A stretch of DNA of 64,000 nucleotides from an uncultured Dehalococcoidia bacterium (GCA_951812535.1 CATOSK010000004.1:124001-188000); one strand, 5' to 3'; positions 6,891 to 15,474 are shown, numbered from the stretch's first letter. Translations and numbers: made by a program. Notes: generated by a model from the sequence alone, not told the origin.

Positions 6891-8540
6891 CTAGCGCCGG
6901 ATATTGATCCCCGCCGCCTCACGGTCGAAGCAGCCCTGGATGAGGTCTTCGCGTTCCTGGCGGAGGACGTCTTTGCGGACGCGGAGGCTGGGAGTGCGGG
7001 GAAACTCGTCCCGCATCTCGACGTAGCGGGGCACCTTGAAGTAGGCCAGCCGGTCCGCGCACCAGAGGACGACCTCTTCCGGGCGGACCAAGGCACCGGA
7101 GCGGGGGAGCACATAGGCCTTCACTTCGTCCTCTCCCAGCTCGGAAGGTACGGCGATGACGGCGCAGTCCAGCACGTCGGGATGGTCCTTGATGGCGTCC
7201 TCCACCTGCTGGGAGGATATGTTCTCGCCGCGGCGTCGGATGACGTCCTTCTTGCGGTCCACGAAGTAGAGGAAGCCGTCGTCGTCCAGCCAGCCGAGGT
7301 CTCCGGTGTAGAGCCAACCGCCGCGCAAGGCCTCGCCGGTCTGCTCCAGGTTGCGCCAGTAGCCCAGCATGGTGGCGGGGTTCCTGATGGTGATTTCCCC
7401 GACGGTGTTGGGAGCGGCCGGGTTGCCGGCGTCGTCAGAGATCCTGATTTCGTTGACGAAGGACGGGTCGGGATGCTGGCGGGGCAGGCCGGAGGAATTG
7501 GCGCGGCGGCGGTCGCCGACTCTTTCGATGGTGCCGTAGCAAGTCTCAGTCATCCCGAAGCCGACGATGATGCCGGTGCCGAAGCGCTCCTGGAATTCGT
7601 CGAGGAACTCGGGGGCGAGAGCCGGGGAGCCGTAGAAAAGGCGGACGCGGTTGTCCCGGTCCGACTCGGACTCGGGGTTCTTGGCGAGGACGGGCATCAT
7701 CATTCCGATGAAGTTGACGACGGTGGCATCGGCTGCCCGGACCTCGTCCCAGAAACGGGATGCACTGAACCGGTCGGCGACGACGAGGGTTGCGCCGGCG
7801 GCCAAGGTTCCCATGGTGGAGTAGTACTGGGCGTTGGCGTGGAAGTAGGGCAGGCAGGTGAAGAAACGGTCTTCGGAAGTGGCCTGGGTCCAGTGAGCGA
7901 ATCCCTGCCCGGCGGAGACGTACATCTGGTGGGTGACCTGGACACCCTTGGGGTTGCCAGTGGTGCCGGAGGTGTAGACGAGCATGGAGATGTCCAGAGG
8001 GGATACCCGGGGCAGCTCACTAACGGGTGCCGCGGCGGCCAACTTCTCCGAGAAGCCGTCCCATCCGGCAGGGCCGGAGGGGCTCACGGCTGCGGAGGCG
8101 TCGTCCACGAGGAGCCTGGCCCGGACGCTGGGGGCAAGCCGGGAGGCTGCTTCGGCCACGTCTACCAGAGAGGGGTGGGAGACGAGTCCGGCGGCTTCGG
8201 AGTTGTTGAGGATGTAGGCGGTCTCGTCGCGCTTGTAGGCGGTGTTGACGGGGACGGCGATGGCGCCGATGGCGGACAACCCAAACCAGCAGTAGAGAAA
8301 CTCGGGACAGTTTGGCAAAAAGAGGCAGACCCGGTCGCCGGTGTCGATGCCAAGATTCCGGAACATTCCGGCGGTACGGAGAGCACGCTCCTGGAACTGG
8401 CTGTAAGTAACGGCCTGTCCGGCGACTTCGACGAAGGTCTTGTCGGGAGCACGCTGGGCGGCCAAGCCCATGAACTCGCCCAGGGACCACTCCCAGGGAT
8501 GGCGTCCGGGAGGGGGTTGCAATCCAACTATTCCGCTCAT
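6891..8540 (-). CDS. AMP-binding acyl-CoA synthetase (CaiC/long-chain ligase-like)
   Basis: A 549-residue ANL-superfamily ligase: it adenylates a carboxylic acid and transfers it to CoA. Visible core motifs in order: YTSGTTGNPKG (P-loop, A3), LPYFHANAQ, GFGMTETCYG (A5), WLYTGDLGWLDDDG (A7), and FVDRKKDVIRRRGENIS (A8 hinge). The A10 segment near the C-terminus reads PRTPSLRVRKDVLR, so the residue normally Lys in the GK pair is Arg (and the Gly is Leu), an unusual catalytic substitution. The start at 8540 follows a GGTGG stretch; a longer frame to 8591 lacks a binding site. The closest functional label is a crotonobetaine/carnitine-CoA-ligase-like enzyme. The OB-fold and thiolase genes lie divergently next door and could use its product. 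Confidence 0.9.
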   Translation of the reverse strand: MSGIVGLQPPPGRHPWEWSLGEFMGLAAQRAPDKTFVEVAGQAVTYSQFQERALRTAGMFRNLGIDTGDRVCLFLPNCPEFLYCWFGLSAIGAIAVPVNTAYKRDETAYILNNSEAAGLVSHPSLVDVAEAASRLAPSVRARLLVDDASAAVSPSGPAGWDGFSEKLAAAAPVSELPRVSPLDISMLVYTSGTTGNPKGVQVTHQMYVSAGQGFAHWTQATSEDRFFTCLPYFHANAQYYSTMGTLAAGATLVVADRFSASRFWDEVRAADATVVNFIGMMMPVLAKNPESESDRDNRVRLFYGSPALAPEFLDEFQERFGTGIIVGFGMTETCYGTIERVGDRRRANSSGLPRQHPDPSFVNEIRISDDAGNPAAPNTVGEITIRNPATMLGYWRNLEQTGEALRGGWLYTGDLGWLDDDGFLYFVDRKKDVIRRRGENISSQQVEDAIKDHPDVLDCAVIAVPSELGEDEVKAYVLPRSGALVRPEEVVLWCADRLAYFKVPRYVEMRDEFPRTPSLRVRKDVLRQEREDLIQGCFDREAAGINIRR

Positions 8541-8767
8541 AAATCCACCGCCCGATTCCGGCCAGATGCGGCAGACAGGGATCCGCAACACGCCGCTATT
8601 TTGGGCCGCCAGGGTTTCACGCTAACATGGGGGGTTGGCCGGGTCAATGGCGGGGGCCGGAACAGCAACCTGGTTTCGTTGACAACCCAACCCTCCAAAT
8701 TTACACTGCGGGGCACCTGGACGGCCGGGTTGCAATGCTCGCAGCCATGTCCGGGAACGTCGCGGGG

Positions 8768-8820
8768 GCCTGGATTACTGCCCCCGCGTAGGCGGGGGCA
8801 GGCTCTCCGCGGGGATTACG
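8768..8820 (+). repeat. Palindromic intergenic repeat
   Basis: CCTGGATTACTGCCCCCGC, a short loop, then a GCGGGGGCAGGCTCT arm and CGCGGGGATTACGG. The stem TGCCCCCG/CGGGGGCA is perfect. The GCGGGGGCAGGCTCT core is shared with the MITE-like elements and with the repeats near 9458 and 15290. Confidence 0.6.
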
Positions 8821-8837
8821 GAAAGGCGCCGCCTTTT

Positions 8838-9278
8838 ATGCCCACTTCCATTGACCTGCAACGGTTGAAGCTGTCCGACGATGGACTGTCGGGAGCCCTG
8901 GTCGGGTTTCAATGCCTGGAATGCGGAGTGTGCGTGTTCGGGCCAGCCACCTTTTGCCAATCATGCACTTCGGACAACCTGTCCCCGATGGAGTTCGGGG
9001 GGCGAGGGATGTTGTTCAGCTACACAGTGGTACGGGTGCCGCCGTCGGGGTGGACCGGTCCGGTTCCCTACGTGCTGGGGGAGGTGGAGCTGCCGGAAGG
9101 CCCTCACGTGCTGGCCGAAGTGGTGGATGCGGACATCCCGTCCCTGAGGGTCGGGATGGGTATGGAACTGGCGGTAGCACCCGTCCCGGAGCATCCGAAG
9201 GGGGACGGCATGTCGGCGTACAAGTGGAGGCCCGCCGGCGTCAGTCAGTCTGCGAAAGGCGGGAGGATTCCGCTCTAG
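8838..9278 (+). CDS. Zn-ribbon / OB-fold (DUF35-type) acyl-CoA-binding protein
   Basis: A 146-residue protein with an N-terminal rubredoxin-like zinc ribbon (Cys26, Cys29, Cys40, Cys43) and a C-terminal OB-fold with the typical FSYTVVRVPPSG and PYVLGEVEL strands. Such proteins pair with thiolases or hydratases (for example ChsH2, or the OB partner of acetyl-CoA acetyltransferases) and help bind CoA substrates. The start ATG at 8838 begins the conserved part; the frame stays open far upstream, but only as antisense to the ligase gene. A thiolase follows 344 bases downstream on the same strand, as expected for this pair. Confidence 0.85.
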   Translation: MPTSIDLQRLKLSDDGLSGALVGFQCLECGVCVFGPATFCQSCTSDNLSPMEFGGRGMLFSYTVVRVPPSGWTGPVPYVLGEVELPEGPHVLAEVVDADIPSLRVGMGMELAVAPVPEHPKGDGMSAYKWRPAGVSQSAKGGRIPL

Positions 9279-9622
9279 GCGATCAGACCAACGACAACCG
9301 GGGGCTCGAATCCCCCCTGTGCGGGAATTGCCGATGGCCTGTTGGCTACGCAAGCGCGTGCCAACCGGCTGTCTCATGGGAATGATGCGGGAGAGGAAGG
9401 GTTTGATCCGGTTATCGCTTTTGGGGGAGGGTATTGCGAGGGTCCGGGTCCCCGGCCCCGCCTACTCGGGGGCAGGCTCTACGCGGGGATGACGGGAGAG
9501 ATGGAATGTGAGGGGGACGTTCCTGCGTGGGAGTTGCCGACGGGTTGTTGGCCACGTAGGTCCATGAGAAGCGGCTATTTTCATGGCAATGACGGGAAAA
9601 GCGGGAGCAGAGAGGTTTCCTG
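9279..9622 (+). repeat. Non-coding stretch with two diverged copies of a ~75-bp repeat
   Basis: Copy one spans about 9319-9396 and copy two about 9523-9606. They share the order GCGGGAATTGCCGA / GTGGGAGTTGCCGA, then TGTTGGC(T/C)ACG, then CGGCT, TCATGG and AATGA(T/C)G. Between them at 9455-9495 is a palindromic core (CCCCGCCTACTCGGGGGCAGG). No gene is seen here apart from the thiolase binding site at the end. Confidence 0.55.
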
Positions 9623-10777
9623 ATGAGCCAGTTCCGTCCCGGAAGGGAAGTCATGGTCGTGGGTGTGGGGCTGCATCCCTTTGGAAGGTTTGCCAGCAAG
9701 GACCTGGCGTCAATGGCGGTGGTGTCCGTGGTGGATGCCCTGAAGGATGCGGGCGTGGGGTGGAAGGATGTTCCGGTGGCGTACTTCGGGCACGTCTACT
9801 ACCACGGAATGTCGGTGGGAGAGACGGCTCTGGCCAAGCTGGGGCTGACCGGGGTGCCCATCATCAACGTGGAGAACGCCTGCTCCAGTGGGTCGACTGC
9901 CTTCTGGCAAGCGTACTGGGGGATAACGTCGGGGATGTTCGACATGGCGCTGGCCTTCGGGGCGGAGAAGGTCCCCGGCGGGCCGGTGACGGTCACGTCG
10001 GAGGAAAGCCCGGACCGGTATATCGGGGCGGATCACATGATGGCCGGCTACGCTTTGCGGATGCGGCGGTACATGGAGGAGACGGGGGCGCCAGCCAACG
10101 CTTTCGCCGAGGTCTCGGTGAAAGCCCGGCAGAACGCGTCGATGAATCCCTACGCCCACCGGAAGCAGACCTACACGGTGGACGAAGTCCTGGAATCGCG
10201 GCTGATAGCCGATCCGTTGACCCTGTACCAGTGTTGTCCGACCAGTGAGGGGGCGGCGGCGGCGGTGCTGTGCGCGCGGGAAGAGCTGGCGGCGTATGGA
10301 CTGGATGAGAGCCGGGCAATCCGGGTGGCGGCCGCGAGCCTGACCTCCGGGAGCTACAACGGGCGGGGGAGCGACCATTCCGCCTTCAGCCCGTACCGCA
10401 CCGAGCCGGCGGCACTCCAAGCCTACGAGATGAGCGGGCTGGGGCCGCAGGACGTGGACCTAGTTCAGGTCCACGACGCTGCGACGATAGGGGAGCTGCA
10501 ACAGCTGGAAGCCCTGCACCTGGTCCCCTGGGGCGAGGGGTGGCGGGCGACTTTGGACGGGGAGACGTCGCTATCGGGCCGGATCCCGACGAACACGGAT
10601 GGGGGCCTGCTGGCGATGGGCCACCCCTTCGGGGCTACCGGCATCCGCATGATCCACGAGACGGTCACCCAGCTGAGGGGAGAAGCGGGGCAGAGGCAGG
10701 TCTCCAACGCCCGGGTGGGACTGGCCCAGTGCTCGGGGGCCGGCGACGTGACGACGGTGCATATCCTGGCCAAGTAG
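9623..10777 (+). CDS. Thiolase-family protein (SCP-x / acetyl-CoA acetyltransferase type)
   Basis: A 384-residue thiolase of the lipid-transfer/SCP-x branch. The nucleophile Cys87 lies in ENACSSGS, the catalytic His in GHPFGATG near residue 334, and the second Cys in AQCSGAGD near residue 370, so the enzyme looks active. These enzymes make or break carbon-carbon bonds in beta-oxoacyl-CoAs. AGAGG precedes the ATG. The OB-fold partner is directly upstream and a small unknown protein follows 44 bases downstream, so the three probably form one operon. Confidence 0.9.
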   Translation: MSQFRPGREVMVVGVGLHPFGRFASKDLASMAVVSVVDALKDAGVGWKDVPVAYFGHVYYHGMSVGETALAKLGLTGVPIINVENACSSGSTAFWQAYWGITSGMFDMALAFGAEKVPGGPVTVTSEESPDRYIGADHMMAGYALRMRRYMEETGAPANAFAEVSVKARQNASMNPYAHRKQTYTVDEVLESRLIADPLTLYQCCPTSEGAAAAVLCAREELAAYGLDESRAIRVAAASLTSGSYNGRGSDHSAFSPYRTEPAALQAYEMSGLGPQDVDLVQVHDAATIGELQQLEALHLVPWGEGWRATLDGETSLSGRIPTNTDGGLLAMGHPFGATGIRMIHETVTQLRGEAGQRQVSNARVGLAQCSGAGDVTTVHILAK

Positions 10778-10821
10778 CACGGCCCGCGGCCCACAAGACC
10801 GGGGCCGGAGTCCAATCACCT

Positions 10822-11103
10822 ATGCCCACATACATCATCCTGGCAGCAATGAAGGGCCGGTTCGTCTCGGACCACGGGAACTTCTACGATAACTTCCAGA
10901 TGATGGGTTACGTTGACGCCCAAGACTCCCGGACGGCGGTGACCCACTTCTTCGATCAGTCGCCGTTCCCCATCCAGTGGCGGGACGTGGACTATCTATG
11001 GGCGGAGGAGTTGACGGCCCATCCGCAGAACGGGCACCACGGCGACTACGACCGGGTCTACGTGGAACAGCTCCGGGAACGGTGGGAGCGGCCCGGCAAC
11101 TAG
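10822..11103 (+). CDS. Small protein of unknown function downstream of thiolase
   Basis: A 93-residue soluble protein beginning MPTYIILAAMKG. It is rich in aromatic residues and His, with FYDNFQMMGYVDAQDS and a WRDVDYLWAEEL segment; there is no signal peptide, membrane segment or Cys pair. I do not recognise the family. It begins 44 bases after the thiolase stop with only a weak binding site, so translation probably depends on the thiolase transcript. Composition matches its neighbours, which supports a real gene, but the function is unknown. Confidence 0.6.
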   Translation: MPTYIILAAMKGRFVSDHGNFYDNFQMMGYVDAQDSRTAVTHFFDQSPFPIQWRDVDYLWAEELTAHPQNGHHGDYDRVYVEQLRERWERPGN

Positions 11104-11166
11104 CCTGGGGCCGGACGGCAGGGCGTTGGGAGGAGCTTCCTTGAAGGGAAGTTGTCCTCCCAGGAC

Positions 11167-11423
11167 TGGAAAACTGTCTCAAGACCAACCTCGAAATTCG
11201 AGGTTGCTTGTCTTGGCGACACTGCACTCACCTGTCACCCCCATCCTAACCCCCGCCTTCGCGGGGGCAGGCTCTTCCCCCTTGACGGGGGAAGGGATTT
11301 GATAAGGAGGTTGCTTGTCTCGGCGACATTGCACTCACCTGTCGCCGCCATCCCAACCCCCGCCTTCGCGGGGCCAGGCTCTTGCCCCATCAAGGGGCAA
11401 GGGATTTGACAAGATGGTATCTA
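11167..11423 (+). mobile_element. MITE-like element, composite copy B with internal duplication
   Basis: Left end GGAAAACTGTCTCAAGACC and right end GGGATTTGACAAGATGGTATC are degenerate versions of the family terminal repeats. Inside, a block of about 95 bp (GAGGTTGCTTGTCT, GGCGACA, TGCACTCACCTGTC, and the C-rich core) occurs twice, at about 11200-11303 and 11308-11411. The right end contains the stop codon of the minus-strand aldolase gene (11421-11423). No coding capacity. Confidence 0.65.
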
Positions 11424-12203
11424 AGCGCTGCCGGCGTGTTCCCGGAGTTGGCCGAAATCGGCCTTGAAGCCCTCGACCAGGGCGCGGCGGTCGGTGCCGT
11501 GAAGGATGAACCGGGCCCCCTGGCTGATCCAGTACCTGGAAAGCTCGGGGGTCTGGTGATGGACCAGGACCGGCACGCCGTGGGCTTCGGAGATGTCAAT
11601 GACCTTCTTGACCGTGGCCTTGTAGACCTCTTCGTCGTACATGTCGGGAACGCCGAGCTGGATACTCATGTCGTTGGGGCCGACGAAGATGCCGTCGATC
11701 CCGGGGACGGACAGGAACTCCTCCAGTTTCTCCACGGCTACGACGCTTTCAACCCCGATGATGGCGATGTTGTTCCGGTTGCGGTCGTCGAGATAGCGCC
11801 TGGTTTCTTCGCTGGCGATGCTGCCTCCATTGACTACCTGCATGGCGGCTTCCCCCTTCAGGGGGCGCAGCTTGGCGGCAGCGACGACGTTCTTGACCTG
11901 CTCGACGGTCTCGCAGTAGGGGGCCAGCACACCCTGGGCGCCGGCGTCGAGGGCCATGGTCACGTAGTGGGAGTCGGGAATCGGGATGCGGACGATGGGC
12001 ACGACGCCAGTGGTATTGAACACGCCCAGGAAATCGCCCAATTCGCCACGGCTGCGGGAGTTGTGCTCGGTGTCGATGACCACGTAGTCCAGCCCCACGC
12101 CGTCCATGAAGGGGATCCACTTGGGATTGCGGGCGACGCTGATCATGGTCCCGAAGACCCGGCCACCCGACTGCAACACCTGCTTCAGTTCTGCACCGTT
12201 CAT
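11421..12203 (-). CDS. HpcH/HpaI family class II aldolase
   Basis: A 260-residue metal-dependent pyruvate aldolase of the HpcH/HpaI family, which cleaves 4-hydroxy-2-oxoacids (for example 4-hydroxy-2-oxoheptanedioate) to pyruvate or a related oxoacid plus an aldehyde. Signs: GTMISVARNPKWIPFMDGVGLDYVVIDTEH (Asp and Glu near residues 45-48), an R-I-P region before DSHYVTMALDAGAQGVLAPY, the metal-binding Glu in IGVES, and GPNDMSIQLG. The start at 12203 follows GAAAGGA; a longer frame to 12260 would cover the promoter. A promoter of the form TTCACT-17-TATACT lies 48 bases upstream. It could act at the end of an aromatic meta-cleavage route, but no pathway genes are adjacent. Confidence 0.9.
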   Translation of the reverse strand: MNGAELKQVLQSGGRVFGTMISVARNPKWIPFMDGVGLDYVVIDTEHNSRSRGELGDFLGVFNTTGVVPIVRIPIPDSHYVTMALDAGAQGVLAPYCETVEQVKNVVAAAKLRPLKGEAAMQVVNGGSIASEETRRYLDDRNRNNIAIIGVESVVAVEKLEEFLSVPGIDGIFVGPNDMSIQLGVPDMYDEEVYKATVKKVIDISEAHGVPVLVHHQTPELSRYWISQGARFILHGTDRRALVEGFKADFGQLREHAGSA

Positions 12204-12250
12204 GCTGGCAATTTTTCCTTTCGATAGTTGTAAGCCCGGAGGGCGGCGCA

Positions 12251-12279
12251 AGTATATCACCCGGCCCCTGGACAGTGAA
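12251..12279 (-). promoter_or_regulatory. Sigma-70-type promoter for the aldolase gene
   Basis: On the minus strand TTCACT (12279-12274), a 17-base spacer, then TATACT (12256-12251), 48 bases before the ATG. Confidence 0.5.
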
Positions 12280-12396
12280 GGAACGATGGAGGCTGAAGAA
12301 CCGGCGGCCTGTCCGGGAGGATATTGTTATACTCCCCCAGACAATCCGTGATTTCCCGCAGGACCGACGTTGGATGGAGGGCCTTGGGCACTTTGT

Positions 12397-13566
12397 ATGT
12401 TGATTGACCGGCAAGCCGCCTGGGATGAGATCGCGGCGCAACTTTCGGAACAGACCGAACTGGCCATGGACCTGGAGTCCAACAGCCTGCACGCATACCG
12501 GGAACGGGTCTGCTTAATCCAACTGGCAACGGACAGGGAGTGCTTTGTCCTCGACCCGCTGGCGGTAGAGGACCTAAGCGCCCTGGGGACGATCCTGGCG
12601 GATCCAGGGATTACCAAAGACGGGCACGGCTGCGATTACGACGTCCGCTCGCTGGACCGGGACTACGGGTTCGGATTCCGGGACCTGTTCGACACGCAGA
12701 TCGCCGCCCGGTTTCTCGGATCGAACACTCCCAACCTGGGGTCGGTGCTGGGAGATTACCTGGGGGTGGCGATCCGGAAGAGCAAGGAACTGCAACGTTC
12801 GGACTGGGCGCGGCGTCCTCTTTCCGCATCCTCGCTGGAGTACGCATCCAACGACGTTCAGCACCTGGTCCGGCTGGCGCGAACGCTGCGGGAGCGCCTC
12901 CAGGAGCTGGATCGGCTGGACTGGGTCGAGGAGGAGTGCGAGCGATTAAGCCACACCAAGTATTCCCCGCCGGTGCCGGAAGGACTTGCGTTCCTGAGAA
13001 TCAAGGGCGCCGACCGGCTGGATGAGCGGGAGTTGGCCGTTCTCAAGGAGATGCACGGCTGGCGGGAAGAACTGGCGGAGAGGCTGGACCGCCCGCCGTT
13101 CAAGGTGGCGGCCAACGGTGACCTGCTGGAGGCGGCCCAGGCGGCGGCATGGCATGGAAGAGGAGGCGACACCCTAGCTGCCATCCTGGATGACACCGCC
13201 CCCGGATTGCGCCGCCACCTTTCCGGGGGAGGAGGTTCCGCCCTGATCCTAGCCGCACGACGGGGACTGGAAAGCGGGCCTTTCGTGAGACCGGAACGTC
13301 CCCGGCGGTTCAACCCGTGGACGAGCGAAAGCCGGGGGCTGCTGCAGGCATTGAAGCAACGGCGGACGGAAATTGGCGAAGGATTGTCCGTGGACCCGTC
13401 GCTGGTCTGGCCAGCGCCAAGCCTGGAACGGATGGCCCTGGACCCAGAGCAGTGGCTAAGGGAGACGGCCGAAAACGGCGCTACCGAGGTGCGGAACTGG
13501 CAGCGCCGGGAGTTCGCTGAGCGATGGGCGGACGTGATGGAAACGGGGAAGGCTGCATCCGGCTGA
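12397..13566 (+). CDS. rnd: Ribonuclease D
   Basis: A 389-residue 3'-5' exoribonuclease of the DEDDy family, which trims tRNA 3' ends and other RNAs. Catalytic residues are all visible: Asp25 and Glu27 in MDLESNS, Asp82 in GCDYDV, and Tyr149/Asp153 in EYASNDV. An HRDC domain follows (residues about 205-285, GADRLDERELAVLKEMHGWREELA), and a second helical, HRDC-like part fills the C-terminus, as in E. coli RNase D. The ATG at 12397 is preferred since the family begins near LIDxQAAW; a TTG at 12370 is in frame and possible, with GGAGG lying between the two. Confidence 0.92.
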   Translation: MLIDRQAAWDEIAAQLSEQTELAMDLESNSLHAYRERVCLIQLATDRECFVLDPLAVEDLSALGTILADPGITKDGHGCDYDVRSLDRDYGFGFRDLFDTQIAARFLGSNTPNLGSVLGDYLGVAIRKSKELQRSDWARRPLSASSLEYASNDVQHLVRLARTLRERLQELDRLDWVEEECERLSHTKYSPPVPEGLAFLRIKGADRLDERELAVLKEMHGWREELAERLDRPPFKVAANGDLLEAAQAAAWHGRGGDTLAAILDDTAPGLRRHLSGGGGSALILAARRGLESGPFVRPERPRRFNPWTSESRGLLQALKQRRTEIGEGLSVDPSLVWPAPSLERMALDPEQWLRETAENGATEVRNWQRREFAERWADVMETGKAASG

Positions 13567-13693
13567 AGCCGGCCGGGGCCTGGCCGATCCGTTTACGCAT
13601 CCGTTTAAGGAGCCCCGGAACAAGTCACTAGTGCGGTAGCGACGGTCTTGATTCAGGAATGAAACGCCCGCGTTCAGGGTATAGGGGCAATGC

Positions 13694-13777
13694 CGTCACC
13701 CCCATCCTAACCCCCGCCTTCGCGGGGGCAGGCTCTTCCCCCGTCAAGGGGGAGGGGACTTCTTCAGAGGGTTCTAA
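13694..13777 (+). mobile_element. MITE-like element, truncated copy C
   Basis: The core CACCCCCATCCTAACCCCCG, the GC hairpin, GGCAGGCTCTTCCCCC and the right end (GGGGACTTCTTCAGAGGGTTC, close to the family end) are present. The left terminal repeat is not recognisable. It ends 16 bases from the stop of the M20 peptidase gene. Confidence 0.6.
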
Positions 13778-13792
13778 AGGGTCCGGGCCGGG

Positions 13793-14875
13793 CTAGTGTC
13801 CGAAGGCGACGACCTGCCGGCAGAAGCGGGCGGTGTTCACCAGGTCCGGGATCACCACGTACTCGTCCACGGTGTGCATTTCGTTGGTGGACATTCCCAC
13901 GACCACGTTGGAAATGCCGTTGAGGCGGAACACGTTGCCGTCGGTGCCGCCGCCGGAGGGTTTTATGTTGGGGGCCATTCCCATGTCGCCCATAACGCGG
14001 GTGGCGAGCTTCACGATGGACTCCTCCGGGTCAAGAGTGTACATGTGGAACATGACCTCGAGGTCTTCCTCGATTTTGGCCTCCCGGTAGCGGTCCCGGG
14101 CTTCCTCGAAGGTTGAGAGAAGCTGCATCCTGAGGAGGTCGAAGGTCTCGGCGTTGCGGCTGCGGAACTCTCCACCAAAGGTGGTCAGGGCGGGAACGGC
14201 GTTGCGGACGGTGCCGCCGGATATCAAGCCCACGTTGAAGGTGGTCTCCTCATCCAGGCGGCCCTGGGGGAGGCGGTTGATGATGTCGGTGGCGATGCGA
14301 ATGGCGGAAAGGCCCTTCTCCGGCTCGACTCCGGCGTGGGCGGCCCGGCCGTGGACGGTGACGTCGAATCTCATGTAGGTGGGGCTGGAGCCGGTGATGG
14401 TGTTGACGGGGCCGTTGCCGTCGAATACGACGGCCTCGGTGCCATGCAGCATGGACCAGTCGAGGTGGTTGGCCCCGACAAGGCCGATTTCCTCGCCGCG
14501 GGTGAACACCACCTGCACGGGACGGTGGGGGAGGTTGTCCTCGTATATGGATTCCAGACCTTCCATAATGGCGGCCACACCGGCCTTGCAGTCGCCGCCG
14601 AGGATGGTGGTGCCGTCGGAAGTTATCCGGTCACCGTTAATCTGGGGCTTGATCCCCCGCCCCGGCTCGACGGTGTCCATGTGGGCGGAGAGGAGGAGGG
14701 GGTTGTCGCCATCCTGGCTGGCGATGACGTTGCCGAAGGAGTCGCGTTCAACGGTCAGGCCAAGTTTTTCCAGCCGGGGAATGAGGTGCTGGGCGACCTC
14801 TTCCTCTTCCTCGGATGGGCTGTCGATTCGTACCAGGTCGCAAAAGGACCCGACCAACCGGTCCTGGTCAATCAT
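13793..14875 (-). CDS. M20-family metallopeptidase (PepT-like)
   Basis: A 360-residue zinc aminopeptidase or related hydrolase of the M20 family, closest in look to the peptidase T-like group. The metal-site motifs are visible: SAHMDTVEPG (His and Asp), GGDCKAGVAA (Asp), TRGEEIGLVGA (the Glu pair), FDGNG, and a late His in STNEMHTVDE. The central lid domain carries VHGRAAHAGVEPEKG. Substrates are probably small peptides or N-acylated amino acids. A TATAAT lies 48 bases before the ATG. It fits a peptide-scavenging role with the ABC importer at 25.7-29.3 kb and the Xaa-Pro peptidase at 60.7 kb. Confidence 0.92.
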   Translation of the reverse strand: MIDQDRLVGSFCDLVRIDSPSEEEEEVAQHLIPRLEKLGLTVERDSFGNVIASQDGDNPLLLSAHMDTVEPGRGIKPQINGDRITSDGTTILGGDCKAGVAAIMEGLESIYEDNLPHRPVQVVFTRGEEIGLVGANHLDWSMLHGTEAVVFDGNGPVNTITGSSPTYMRFDVTVHGRAAHAGVEPEKGLSAIRIATDIINRLPQGRLDEETTFNVGLISGGTVRNAVPALTTFGGEFRSRNAETFDLLRMQLLSTFEEARDRYREAKIEEDLEVMFHMYTLDPEESIVKLATRVMGDMGMAPNIKPSGGGTDGNVFRLNGISNVVVGMSTNEMHTVDEYVVIPDLVNTARFCRQVVAFGH

Positions 14876-14922
14876 GGGCTGTACCTCGGTTTGTGCAGGT
14901 TGGGGAGGAGACGATTGGCGCC

Positions 14923-14928
14923 ATTATA
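14923..14928 (-). promoter_or_regulatory. -10 box for the M20 peptidase gene
   Basis: A perfect TATAAT on the minus strand, 48 bases before the start codon. The -35 box is poor. Confidence 0.4.
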
Positions 14929-15034
14929 CCGCAAGGCAGGTGACTGGCCTTCCGGGGCCGCGTGTCTCAGGCCGACATGGGGCGCAACAAGCGCCGGGCG
15001 ACGCTGCATTGGACAGGGAGGGAGGGGAGGGATT

Positions 15035-15111
15035 TGGTAGCGCATGGGGGATTCGAACCCCCGATCTCCGCCTTGAGAGGGCGGTGTCCTGGGCCGCTAG
15101 ACGAATGCGCC
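15035..15111 (-). tRNA. tRNA-Glu (CUC)
   Basis: On the minus strand the sequence folds into a full cloverleaf: acceptor GGCGCAT/ATGCGCT (one G-U pair at the end), D-arm TCGTCTAGCGGCCCAGGA, anticodon stem CCGCC/GGCGG with loop CTCTCAA giving anticodon CTC, and T-arm GGGGGTTCGAATCCCCC. The 3' CCA is encoded (15037-15035). Confidence 0.95.
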
Positions 15112-15148
15112 ACCTGAAAGGAACCAGCCCACGGCCCATTTAAACGGA

Positions 15149-15178
15149 CTGGTAGGCAAATGTTACCAGACGAGTCAA
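15149..15178 (-). promoter_or_regulatory. Promoter for tRNA-Glu
   Basis: TTGACT (15178-15173), an 18-base spacer, then TACCAG (15154-15149) on the minus strand, 38 bases before the mature tRNA. The -35 box is strong and the -10 weak. Confidence 0.45.
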
Positions 15179-15246
15179 GCGGTGTAAACCGTTTTTCTGG
15201 CAGGGCAGGGTTCCGGTCCAGGTGGCGCGGCCCAGCGGCGGCGGGG

Positions 15247-15366
15247 GTCTGGGTTCCCCTCTTGCGACTCTACCGCCGACTCAAGGTAACCCCCGCCTGC
15301 GCGGGGGCAGGCTTGTCTCAATGCCGGGGGCTGCCGCGTGGAGTCCGTGTCGGGAAAGACGGGAGG
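15247..15366 (+). repeat. Dispersed intergenic repeat (partner at 44864-44960)
   Basis: GTCTGGGT, TTGCGACTC, ACCGCCG and, further on, CTTGTCTCAA, GCCGG and GTCCG blocks are shared in order with 44864-44960. This copy also holds a GC hairpin of the AACCCCCGCC type, absent from the partner. The 399-base gap between tRNA-Glu and the next gene otherwise holds only a TATAAT at 15475-15480. Confidence 0.6.
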
Positions 15367-15474
15367 AGAAGGGGCAGCCTGGCCCAGGCGCCGGGGCAGG
15401 CTACACGCGGGAAAGACGGGAAAGAAGGAGGCGGGACAGACGGGGCTGTCCTGCGGGCCGGGGACCACAGGGGA

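Noticed and set aside
7182-8837. Long plus-strand open frame joined to the OB-fold gene
   Set aside because: It is antisense to the acyl-CoA ligase, Gly/Val/Asp-rich, and matches no family; only the part from 8838 is a real protein.
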